From: Pirellula sp.
GTDB taxonomy: Bacteria; Planctomycetota; Planctomycetia; Pirellulales; Pirellulaceae
Length of the DNA stretch: 45,249 nucleotides
Assembly: GCA_021736575.1 (NCBI GenBank)
Contig: JAIPFP010000019.1
Location: 1-45,249 of the forward strand
Reading direction: 5' to 3'
Positions 17,174 through 24,736 of the stretch are shown here, one piece after another. Each line of letters opens with the position of its first letter. The stretch's first letter is position 1. The translations under genes and the position numbers were made by a program. Under the pieces are notes generated by a model, which saw nothing but the letters and a program-made list of their open reading frames with translations, did no database searches and had not been told where the DNA came from.

Positions 17174-17824
17174 TTACTGAACTTTGGCTTCGGTCTTTTC
17201 TGGAACCATTGCCATCAATGCTGCCTTGTACTTAGCAATTGCCAAGTTCAGTCTCGCTGTTTGTTCACATTCGGTTTCTTCTTTGTCGACAACGAACAAA
17301 GTCTTGAGCTTCTTGTCAGCAGCGAGAGCCTTGGCTTCGACTGGGCAACTGCAACACTTTTCGCCGACCTTGTACGAGATCGCAACGCTGTCCATGGCTT
17401 TCTTTACTTTGCTGGCAACTTCGCCCGCTTTCACGGAGCAAGTCATTGTTTCACCAGCAACCGTCGTAGCGCCGGAGATTTTGCAAGTGCTAGGAGTTGA
17501 AAACGAACTCACAAACTTTTCTGTTTGATCGACTAGACTAACAAATGCTTTGTCCGATGAATCGAACTTCTCTGTGCCGACTAGATACACCAACTTGGTC
17601 TTTGCAGCCAAAGCAGTAGCCTTAGCTGATTCTTCGCAGCAAAGAGTTTGGTCGCCAACCATGTAAGCAATCTTGGGAAGCTTTGCCAACCCGGCGGTCA
17701 CCGAGCAGGTCGATCCATCTTTGGCACAAACGCCATCGCATTTGCCCTTGGCGTCGTCCGCACGCAACATTGAACCGGTAGAGGCAAGAGCCAAAACCAT
17801 CAAACCTAATTTGAAAGACTTCAT
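17174..17824 (-). CDS. Secreted Cys-rich protein with an internal duplication, function unknown
   Basis: 216 residues with a signal peptide (about 1-22, MKSFKLGLMVLALASTGSML, cleavage near RADD). The mature part has about 12 cysteines and two related halves: 39-85 (TCSVTAG, IAYMVGDQTLCCEES, KLVYLVGTE) and 129-182 (TCSVKAG, ISYKVGEKCCSCPVEA, KTLFVVDKE). Each half shares the order CSV-x-AG, (A/S)Y-x-VG-x4-CC and a closing strand. I do not recognise a named domain. Paired CC and CSC motifs in an exported protein could mean disulfides or metal binding. It stands alone, with a good terminator at its 3' end. Copy-number of Cys and the duplication are seen directly; any metal role is conjecture. Confidence 0.85.
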   Translation of the reverse strand: MKSFKLGLMVLALASTGSMLRADDAKGKCDGVCAKDGSTCSVTAGLAKLPKIAYMVGDQTLCCEESAKATALAAKTKLVYLVGTEKFDSSDKAFVSLVDQTEKFVSSFSTPSTCKISGATTVAGETMTCSVKAGEVASKVKKAMDSVAISYKVGEKCCSCPVEAKALAADKKLKTLFVVDKEETECEQTARLNLAIAKYKAALMAMVPEKTEAKVQ

Positions 17825-18083
17825 TCGCGAACATTCTCCTTGAAAAACAGTTACCTAGAAACGTGATTTAAAAGCTGGGAAGCCTGCGTGTTCCTTATGG
17901 TTCGTACCGTGTACGCAATCGACCCTGAAGAGGTTCGATTTCACGAACCCTTCCTTCGCACTACAATATGATAGCGGTATGTCAAACGATAATCAACGTT
18001 TTGGCACGATAGCCTAAACTACCGCTCGACATGGCTATCCTGTTCCGATTACCCCTGCATTTTACCCCTACATTGGTGGATTT

Positions 18084-19061
18084 GTGACGAAAATCAAACG
18101 TATTCTTGTGACCGGTGGAGCGGGTTTTTTGGGTTCACACATGTGCGAACGCCTTGTGGAGGATGGGCACGACGTAATTTGCCTCGATAATTTCTTCACG
18201 GCACAGAAAACCAATGTCGTTCACCTGTTGTCTCGTCCCAATTTTGAATTGATTCGGCATGACGTCACCTTGCCGATATTTCTCGAAGTGGATCAGATTT
18301 ACCACATGGCTTGTCCTGCTGCGCCGGGCCACTATCAGTTCAACCCGATCAAGACCATAAAGACCTCGGTCATTGGTTCAATCAACATGCTCGGCATGGC
18401 CAAACGCTGCGGAGCCCGCATCCTACTGGCTAGCACGAGCGAAATCTATGGCGATCCGCTGGTTCATCCGCAAACAGAGTCGTATTGGGGAAATGTGAAC
18501 ACCATTGGCATCCGATCGTGCTACGACGAAGGCAAACGGGTAGCAGAAACGTTGTTCATGGACTACTACCGCAAGAACAAAGTCGATATCCGTATCGTTC
18601 GGATTTTCAACACTTATGGGCCGCGTATGCATCCTTTCGATGGTCGCGTGGTCTCGAATTTTATTCGCCAAGCGATACAGTGCCAACCGATCACCATTTT
18701 CGGCGACGGAGATCAGACACGTTCTTTTTGCTATCGAAACGATCTTGTCGAGGGTATCTTCCGAATGATGAACAACGAGAATAACTTTATTGGGCCTGTG
18801 AACATAGGTAATCCAGGAGAGTTTACGATTCGGGAATTGGCGGAATTAGTCATTGAACTGACTGGCAATATCGTCGCGCTCGAAAAACGACCACTTCCTC
18901 CTGACGATCCATGTCGCCGACGTCCCGATATTACGCTTGCCAAAAGTCACCTAAACTGGGAGCCTCAAATTTCACTTCGCGAGGGGCTTCAAAAGACCAT
19001 CGATTGGTTTCGATCGATCGACTTCGATCACTACCGTCCACCCACACCCAATTATGTTTGA
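18084..19061 (+). CDS. UDP-glucuronate decarboxylase-like NAD-dependent epimerase/dehydratase
   Basis: 325 residues of the extended SDR family. The NAD-binding GGAGFLGSH lies at about 11-19. The segment [11 protein letters not shown] (catalytic Tyr and Lys) and the [21 protein letters not shown] block are typical of UDP-xylose synthases, which convert UDP-glucuronate to UDP-xylose for envelope or exopolysaccharide glycans. The start is GTG at 18084, with little Shine-Dalgarno support; no better start exists because the Rossmann motif begins four codons later. The gene overlaps the start of the dihydropteroate synthase gene by 8 bases, so the two are coupled although the pathways are unrelated. 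A dTDP-glucose or UDP-sugar epimerase is the main alternative, but the DEGKR motif argues for the decarboxylase. Confidence 0.9.
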   Translation: MTKIKRILVTGGAGFLGSHMCERLVEDGHDVICLDNFFTAQKTNVVHLLSRPNFELIRHDVTLPIFLEVDQIYHMACPAAPGHYQFNPIKTIKTSVIGSINMLGMAKRCGARILLASTSEIYGDPLVHPQTESYWGNVNTIGIRSCYDEGKRVAETLFMDYYRKNKVDIRIVRIFNTYGPRMHPFDGRVVSNFIRQAIQCQPITIFGDGDQTRSFCYRNDLVEGIFRMMNNENNFIGPVNIGNPGEFTIRELAELVIELTGNIVALEKRPLPPDDPCRRRPDITLAKSHLNWEPQISLREGLQKTIDWFRSIDFDHYRPPTPNYV

Positions 19062-19920
19062 GCCTATACGTCCGATTCCCTATTCCGCCAGCCGATGGAC
19101 GCTTAGGACTCGCGAATTGAGTTTGGGACGAATGCCGCTGCTCATGGGTATTCTCAACCTCACGCCAGACAGCTTTTCCGATGGTGGCAGATTTTTTACG
19201 ATCCAAGCGGCAGTCGACCAGGCCAGACGGATAGAGGACGACGGAGCCGACATCCTTGACCTCGGTGGTGAAAGCACGCGACCGTACAGCCAGAGTATTT
19301 CGTTGGATGAAGAAATGGGCCGAGTTGTCCCCGTCTTGGAAAGATTGCAAGGCAAAGTTCAGATTCCGATCTCGATCGATACGACGAAAGCCGGCGTTGC
19401 GTCTGCCGCAATCGACTTGGGAGCTGAAATCATCAACGACATCTCGGGACTCGAAGCCGATCCAGCCATGATCGAGCTGGCTTGCTCATCCAAGGTCGGC
19501 GTCTGTGCGATGCATATGCGAGGCACGCCGCAAACCATGCAAGAGGATCCGGTTTACGTCGATGTGGTTTCCGAAATTTTGGACTATTTGGAGCGACGAG
19601 ATCACTGGCTTGTCGAACAAGGAGTTGCGCCCGAGCGTATTTGTCTCGATCCAGGAATTGGGTTTGGGAAAACGCATGAGCACAATCTGCATCTGTTGAA
19701 ACATGCCAGCGAATTTCACCGAGTTGGGCGCCCGTTGCTGATCGGGCACTCTCGCAAAGGCTTTATCGCCAAAGTTTTGGGGAGCAAAGACATGGATCGA
19801 TGCTTTGGAACGGTCGGAGTTTCGATGGCGTTAGCGTTGCAGCGTATTCAGATATTGAGAGTGCACGATGTCGCGGCCAACAAACAGGCTTTGCAATTGT
19901 TCCTTGCATCGCTGTCGTAA
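19054..19920 (+). CDS. folP: Dihydropteroate synthase
   Basis: 288 residues, normal length. It joins p-aminobenzoate to the pterin pyrophosphate in folate synthesis. Family signatures: [15 protein letters not shown] (31-45), [52 protein letters not shown] and the C-terminal [10 protein letters not shown]. The ATG lies inside the end of the upstream SDR gene (8-base overlap), which suggests translational coupling. The N-terminal 25 residues are more variable and the true start might be slightly later. Cytoplasmic, probably a homodimer. Confidence 0.96.
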   Translation: MFEPIRPIPYSASRWTLRTRELSLGRMPLLMGILNLTPDSFSDGGRFFTIQAAVDQARRIEDDGADILDLGGESTRPYSQSISLDEEMGRVVPVLERLQGKVQIPISIDTTKAGVASAAIDLGAEIINDISGLEADPAMIELACSSKVGVCAMHMRGTPQTMQEDPVYVDVVSEILDYLERRDHWLVEQGVAPERICLDPGIGFGKTHEHNLHLLKHASEFHRVGRPLLIGHSRKGFIAKVLGSKDMDRCFGTVGVSMALALQRIQILRVHDVAANKQALQLFLASLS

Positions 19921-20033
19921 CAGTGATTTCTCTAATCTTGCGATCGAAATCTGCATAAAAAACTCTTGAAGCGTTGCTGAATCCGACTAGCGTGAGGGTA
20001 ACACGGGGGTCGGAAACACTTGAGGATTATTTC

Positions 20034-20477
20034 ATGTTTGCAAAGATGAGTTTTGTTTTGACTGCTTTTCTTGTGTTGGAGTTTGCCAGCCCAACGTCTG
20101 AAGCTCAAGATCCGTATGGTTTCCAGTTTGGGTACACTCTGGGATATCAAAACAGCTTTCGAAATCGGCTTCCAGCCCCCCCTTATTTTTCCGTCTTTCC
20201 TCCTGTGTACTACGGCAAACGTTTCGAACGACCGTATGGAGATAGCCCTTACGCCTCATTTCCGCAATTGAGATCGGCGCCGGACTACTATGCCGTTCCA
20301 AAAGATGCCCCGGTCCGAACTCGTTCCGTTTCGAATCCGCACGTCGAACAAGGTGCACGCGTAGAGTCCAAGGCGCTTAGTCATGACGGTGAACCAGTTG
20401 CCATGTTGCCCCCAAAAATAGGCCGCACCGTCGAAATTGTAAATCCGTTTGTGCTAAATCAATTCGTGACACGCTAG
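20034..20477 (+). CDS. Small exported Tyr/Pro-rich protein, function unknown
   Basis: 147 residues from the ATG at 20034, chosen because GAGG (20022-20025) sits 8 bases upstream and a signal peptide follows (MFAKMSFVLTAFLVLEFASP, cleavage near SEAQD). A frame 20 codons longer lacks such support. The mature part is rich in Tyr, Pro, Phe and Arg (DPYGFQFGYTLGYQNSFRNR, APPYFSVFPPVYYGKRFERPYG) with no known domain. Possibly an envelope or matrix component. It stands alone, about 110 bases after folP, and its 3' side carries the R2 palindromic repeat. Confidence 0.72.
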   Translation: MFAKMSFVLTAFLVLEFASPTSEAQDPYGFQFGYTLGYQNSFRNRLPAPPYFSVFPPVYYGKRFERPYGDSPYASFPQLRSAPDYYAVPKDAPVRTRSVSNPHVEQGARVESKALSHDGEPVAMLPPKIGRTVEIVNPFVLNQFVTR

Positions 20478-20513
20478 AAATAGTGGCGAGGATTACAAGT
20501 TTTGTTGCACTGC

Positions 20514-20698
20514 GCATTCTAGTTACCAGGCTCTGCCGCTCTGCCTGGTAACTAGAATGCAAGCGAGGCTCCGCCTCGCCGAAATGCATCCTTAATTTGT
20601 GAACTCGGGAGGCTGGAGCCTCCACACCAATGCGTTCCCAGGCAGAGCCTGGGAACGAGTAGACTCCTGTGCGACGTTAAATCCAATCAGTGGCACTA
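20514..20698. repeat. Multi-hairpin palindromic repeat, family R2, copy 1
   Basis: About 185 bp made of four consecutive hairpins: a 17-bp perfect stem GCATTCTAGTTACCAGG with CCTGGTAACTAGAATGC; GCGAGGC with GCCTCGC; GGAGGCT with AGCCTCC; and CGTTCCCAGGC with GCCTGGGAACG. It ends with CCAATCAGTGGCACTA. The second copy at 36674-36848 is about 90 percent identical by eye over the shared part. The terminal CTA is the reverse complement of the TAG that stops the uspA gene, so the element abuts and closes that gene. Confidence 0.92.
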
Positions 20699-21130
20699 GG
20701 TAATCTTGATCACTAGGACGGGGCATTTTGCAAGGCGAAGTATTCGCTCCGCGACGCTTCCCAAAAGAAATCGGCTGATCCCGCTTCGTCCGTGGGACGA
20801 GACGACAATCAATTCCGCGCCGATTTCTTCTGCGCGTTCGGCGCATGTCGTTCCAGGATCACCGACCAGAACTTCCTTTAGGATGCCCGCGTAACGCGGA
20901 TCTGCGAATTCCTTGTCGAGTGCTTTGACTGTGTTCTCGACCCGCACCTGATCGTCGATTGCTTCCAATGGGAAACCCTCAGGAGCAAGCGGTATAAAAG
21001 TAGGCAAGACTTGCAAAATATGAATTTGTGAATTGAGTGTGGCCAGTTCGATGGCTTTGTCGACCGCCAAATGCGAATGCTCTGAAAAATCAAAAGGAAC
21101 CAAGATCAGTTTGTTGATGGTCCATGCCAT
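20696..21130 (-). CDS. Universal stress protein (UspA family)
   Basis: 144 residues from the ATG at 21130, where the Usp fold begins (MAWTINKLILVPFDFSEHS). The longer upstream frame is not supported. It has the usual single Usp domain with the ATP-site elements: the first-strand Asp in VPFDFSE, a VGDPG turn, and VVSSHGRSGISRFLLGSVAERIL near the C-terminus, ending in CPVLVIK. Members that keep this glycine pattern normally bind ATP. Role: general stress or low-energy response, cytoplasmic. The stop codon TAG is part of the conserved end of repeat R2, so the original 3' end may have been replaced by the repeat. Stands alone. Confidence 0.92.
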   Translation of the reverse strand: MAWTINKLILVPFDFSEHSHLAVDKAIELATLNSQIHILQVLPTFIPLAPEGFPLEAIDDQVRVENTVKALDKEFADPRYAGILKEVLVGDPGTTCAERAEEIGAELIVVSSHGRSGISRFLLGSVAERILRLAKCPVLVIKIT

Positions 21131-21577
21131 AGAATGTTCTCTTTCAAAGGGTGTAATTGAACGCAACCAAGCGGAGAGATGATAATGCATGCAGCAGAAA
21201 CCGAGGCGGGTAGATTTCGCTCTGCCGCTAGTGCAACAGCGATTCAACTTGATTGAAGGCATAGTGCGAATCGTGTTCCGAAGTTGAAAGCACTTTTTGA
21301 AACTTAAAATTTTGTTAGTGAAATCCGATGGCACGCTTATGGGGTTATGCACCGAAACGACGAGCATTCAGTTTGACAGGCTGTCAGCGCTGTCAGCCTA
21401 TCTTTCTGCACGGCACATGCGCGACAATGGGTACCATACCACTGTGCCTGATCCGCACATTGATCCAACCAGCCTCGCTTGTGAGCTGGCAAACTTGCGA
21501 AATAATGGCAGCTACTCCATAGAGTCTGTAGAATACGGATCCTGCCTCCAATTCTTTCGTAACATTGAGTCACATGT
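21131..21577. other. Divergent intergenic region between uspA and the second sulfatase gene
   Basis: 447 bp with the promoters of both divergent genes. I see a short stretch of related boxes at about 21379-21399 (TGACAGGCTGTCA overlapping a repeated CTGTCAG), which could be a binding site. No RNA gene or convincing coding frame was found. The rest is unremarkable. Confidence 0.5.
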
Positions 21578-23086
21578 ATGTCGAATTGCCGTTCCCTTTC
21601 GAGAGCCTCTTTTCGTGGCGACTGGATCGAACTACCTCTGAAGTCGGTATGCCAAAGAGCGGCTGCACGGGTGGTGCTGTTGTCTTGGTTCGTACTTACG
21701 ATTTCGTTGAATTCCAATTCGCTTTTGACTGCTGATGATCGCCCGAATTTGATCTGGATCATGGCCGATGATCTTGGGTATGGCGATTTAGGATGTTATG
21801 GTCAGAAAGTCATCCAAACGCCCAATCTCGACCGAATGGCCGCAGAGGGAATAAGGTTCACCCAGTTTTATGCGGGTGCCACGGTTTGTGCTCCATCGCG
21901 AAGCGTTTTGATGACAGGACAACACCATGGTCGCACGCGCGTTCGAGGAAACGCCGGTAAATCCAACCCCAAAGCTCAAGCACTACTGCCAGAAGACGTG
22001 ACCGTTGCGAAAGTCGTTCATGACGTTGGATATCGGACAGCGCTCACCGGAAAGTGGGGGCTTGGAGACCAAGGCGAGGCGGAAAGCGGTCTCCCTCGGA
22101 GGCAAGGCTTTGATTATTTTTTCGGTTTTCTGAATCAAAATCATGCGCACAATCATTTCCCCGATTATCTATGGCGAAATGAAACCAAAGTTTCATTGCC
22201 GAACAAGATTATTCCGGTCGGCGACAGCGGAGGAGGGTACGCAATCGAGGCGTTGCAATTCGCGGACGACGTGATCGCGGACGAAGCAATGCAGTTTGTG
22301 GAGCAGAACAAGTCGAATCCGTTCTATTTGGTTTGGAGTATGGTGATTCCACATGCGAACAACGAGCGAACTCGCGAGATCAAGGATGGAGCCGAAGTAC
22401 CCAGTTACGGAACTTATGCAGACAAGGATTGGCCCAATCCTGACAAAGGACAAGCGGCAATGATCTCGATGATGGACCATTACGTGGGTCGCATGCTCGC
22501 AAAATTGAATAAGCTTGGCATTGCAGACAAGACATTGGTGATCTTCACCAGCGACAATGGACCTCATAATGAGAGCAATCACAATCTCGAACGCTTTCGC
22601 CCATCGGGCCCCTTTTCGGGCATCAAACGGAGCCTTACCGATGGAGGTATCCGCGTCCCTGCGATTGCTTGGTGGCCTAACCACATCAAGTCCGGAACGA
22701 CAACCGATCACGTCGCCTACTTTGGAGACTGGATGGCGACCGCAGCCGAGCTTGCTGGCGGCAAGGCTCCCGACGGATGCAATTCAATCAGTTTTTTGCC
22801 AACTTTGTTCGGCCAATCCAATCTTCAGAAAAGTCATGAGTTCCTGTATTGGGAGTTCCATGAAGGTGGCTTTAAACAAGCGGCACTCTACCAAGGTCGT
22901 TGGAAGGGCATTCGAAGCGGAAACGCAAATTCTCCGATCTCGCTTTTTGATTTGAATTCGGATCCTGCCGAAAAAGAAAACATCGCCAGCATTAACCCTG
23001 CAATTGCGGCGACGATCGGCGAGTATCTGACGATCGCGAGATCGGATTCCAAGAACTGGATACCGAAATGGGATTCGAAGAAGTGA
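21578..23086 (+). CDS. Secreted sulfatase (formylglycine-dependent)
   Basis: 502 residues. Hydrophobic export segment at about 30-50 (RVVLLSWFVLTISLNSNSLL) after a long N-terminus; no internal ATG would give a shorter version, although GTG codons near residues 24 and 32 might. Sulfatase signatures: MADDLGYGDLG with the metal Asp pair (64-65), CAPSR with Cys104 as the formylglycine precursor, GKWGLGDQGEAESGLPRRQGF and TSDNGPH. It resembles arylsulfatase A-like and planctomycete family S1 enzymes that act on sulfated glycans. The gene has no operon partner; it is followed by a 290-bp gap. Substrate unknown. Confidence 0.93.
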   Translation: MSNCRSLSRASFRGDWIELPLKSVCQRAAARVVLLSWFVLTISLNSNSLLTADDRPNLIWIMADDLGYGDLGCYGQKVIQTPNLDRMAAEGIRFTQFYAGATVCAPSRSVLMTGQHHGRTRVRGNAGKSNPKAQALLPEDVTVAKVVHDVGYRTALTGKWGLGDQGEAESGLPRRQGFDYFFGFLNQNHAHNHFPDYLWRNETKVSLPNKIIPVGDSGGGYAIEALQFADDVIADEAMQFVEQNKSNPFYLVWSMVIPHANNERTREIKDGAEVPSYGTYADKDWPNPDKGQAAMISMMDHYVGRMLAKLNKLGIADKTLVIFTSDNGPHNESNHNLERFRPSGPFSGIKRSLTDGGIRVPAIAWWPNHIKSGTTTDHVAYFGDWMATAAELAGGKAPDGCNSISFLPTLFGQSNLQKSHEFLYWEFHEGGFKQAALYQGRWKGIRSGNANSPISLFDLNSDPAEKENIASINPAIAATIGEYLTIARSDSKNWIPKWDSKK

Positions 23087-23377
23087 CTCGTCCATTTAGC
23101 CGAAAACCCTAAACGATTAGCCGAAAAACCGAATCGAACCGCCGCTCACGGTTGCGGTGTTCTGGCAATCCCACATCTTGCTTCTGTGGGTAGTTTAACA
23201 AATCAACATCCGGTGTTGCGAAACCAAGCTGCGAAAAGTATCCAAAATTTTTTGGATTTCGCCCCGTTTTCCAGGAAACACGCAATTCAGTTCGGTATTC
23301 TCTAGTTCAGGCGGGAACTTTTCGATCCAAGTAATACTCCGAACCATGTAAACGCACCTACTACCTAACGATTCGAC

Positions 23378-24664
23378 ATGGAATTCCCACCTACAAATAT
23401 TGACGAACTCTTGAGCGGAATGCTCGATGGAGCACTTTCGGAGGGAGAAGCACGCGAGTTGACTCGCGCCATGATAGCCGATCCGACGCTGCAAAACCGC
23501 CTAGACGAACTCAGTCATTCTCGAACTGCGTTGCTTAAAGGACGAAGCCGTGGGCGACTCGGTTCAGGTTTTTCTTGCAAAGTTACGGAACTTGCTCGTT
23601 CTCGGGCGAAGGAAATGGGCAATGATGCTCCTGAATGGTTGCGATCGAAACCCGATGAGCCCGTTCGTAGTTCTGAGTTCGCACCCGATGTGGCACGGGC
23701 AAATGTGGCACGGGCAAATGTGGCACGGGCAAACGTGGCACGCCCCAATGTGGCTCGCAAGCTTGAATTGAGACCGTGGCTATACGCCGGTGCACTTACA
23801 ACGGCGGCTATTTTCGTTTTAGTTTTTGCTTCGGTTCCCAAAACAGAACCCGATAAATTGGGAGTTCTGGAACCATATAGGCCTGAACAAGATTTAATTC
23901 CAAAGGAGCAATTGCTCGCGATTACTCCGCCATCGCTTGAAAAGGACATCGATAAATCTATTGCCCAGCGGGACATGCCCAAGGATTCGTTACCAACAAA
24001 CCCGACATTCCCGGACGGGGAATTTCGGGCTGACTCAAATCCGGATCCAAAACCGCCGAATCTAAATCCGGGACAGGTTGACCCTTCGAGTCCACCCGAA
24101 AAGTTCTTTTTTACGTTGGTCTTAGATATCACCGTCGACAAAGTCGCGCTGGAGAACCGAGCCTTGGAGTCCATCTTTGAAAAATATGGAATCGTCTGTG
24201 CCGACGACTTAGTCATCGATGCAGACCAATTGAAGGCCCTCGAAGATTCGAAATTGGTAGATTCGACCAATGGTGCCAAATCGGAATTGGATGATTCGAC
24301 CAATGGTGTCAAATCGGAGAAAATCGGCGTGATGTTCCTTGGGGCGACCGGAGAGAAGCTCCGCCTTACGATGACCGACATTTTTGACCAAGACAAAGAC
24401 TTTCCTGATTTTTCGCTTGATATGAGCTTTGAAAAGTCTGCCGAATTGCTGGTTAAACAGTTGAGCGGGATCAAGATCGATGACGAGGCAAGCGGAGTTG
24501 TTCAACAGTTGCTACCGCCGGATTCGAAAGACACGGCACGTTCATTCTCGACTTCGCCAAGAAAAGCTGGCGCGAAACGTTTGGTAAAGTTGCCGTTGCC
24601 ATCCTTGTTGAGTGATTCGCTGGAGAAGTCTTACTTGCTGTTGTTGATTCGTTCAGCGAAATGA
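23378..24664 (+). CDS. Single-pass membrane protein with anti-sigma-like N-terminus
   Basis: 428 residues. The first 50 (DELLSGMLDGALSEGEAREL, then LLKG) resemble the short helical N-termini of planctomycete anti-sigma factors, but no HxxxCxxC zinc motif is present. Five tandem VARAN-type units (104-127) follow, then one transmembrane helix (about 134-153) and a Pro/Asp-rich extracytoplasmic region (155-240). The C-terminal half (240-428) is not recognised and contains a duplicated DSTNG-KSE segment (33-bp repeat). No sigma factor gene is adjacent, so the assignment to the anti-sigma group rests on the N-terminus and topology only. It converges with the NtrC-like regulator gene across a long stem-loop. 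Confidence 0.75.
   Translation: MEFPPTNIDELLSGMLDGALSEGEARELTRAMIADPTLQNRLDELSHSRTALLKGRSRGRLGSGFSCKVTELARSRAKEMGNDAPEWLRSKPDEPVRSSEFAPDVARANVARANVARANVARPNVARKLELRPWLYAGALTTAAIFVLVFASVPKTEPDKLGVLEPYRPEQDLIPKEQLLAITPPSLEKDIDKSIAQRDMPKDSLPTNPTFPDGEFRADSNPDPKPPNLNPGQVDPSSPPEKFFFTLVLDITVDKVALENRALESIFEKYGIVCADDLVIDADQLKALEDSKLVDSTNGAKSELDDSTNGVKSEKIGVMFLGATGEKLRLTMTDIFDQDKDFPDFSLDMSFEKSAELLVKQLSGIKIDDEASGVVQQLLPPDSKDTARSFSTSPRKAGAKRLVKLPLPSLLSDSLEKSYLLLLIRSAK
23690..23764 (+). repeat. Five tandem 15-bp repeats in the anti-sigma-like gene
   Basis: GTGGCACGGGCAAAT occurs at 23690 and 23705, with one change at 23720, more changes at 23735, and a decayed fifth unit at 23750. It encodes VARAN, VARAN, VARAN, VARPN, VARK just before the membrane helix. 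Decay towards the 3' end suggests that the 5' copies are the youngest. Confidence 0.95.
24260..24322 (+). repeat. 33-bp direct repeat in the anti-sigma-like gene
   Basis: GATTCGACCAATGGTG starts at 24260 and again at 24293, followed in both by CAAATCGGA. It duplicates the segment DSTNG(A/V)KSE in frame. Confidence 0.9.
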
Positions 24665-24675
24665 AACGAACTTCG

Positions 24676-24725
24676 TTGTGCGACGCTCCGCGTCGCAGGA
24701 ATCACGACGGCGGAGCGTCGTGCAA
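24676..24725. terminator. 16-bp stem-loop between convergent genes
   Basis: TTGTGCGACGCTCCGC (24676-24691) pairs fully with GCGGAGCGTCGTGCAA (24710-24725), with two G-U pairs. The left arm overlaps an alternative perfect hairpin GCGACGC-TCC-GCGTCGC. It lies between two convergent genes, where it could end transcription from both sides, although no clear T-tract follows. It may equally be a solitary palindromic repeat. Confidence 0.6.
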
Positions 24726-24736
24726 CTTAGGCTGCT

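Noticed and set aside
17881..17945. Operator-like inverted repeat (GGTTCG ... CGAACC) between the Cys-rich protein and SDR genes
   Set aside because: The arms are short and far apart; the arrangement is not distinguishable from chance.
23515..24474. Leftward 319-codon reading frame opposite the anti-sigma-like gene
   Set aside because: The plus-strand frame has a start context, a transmembrane helix and a plausible architecture. The leftward frame is Ser-rich low-complexity shadow and its repeats are those of the plus-strand gene.
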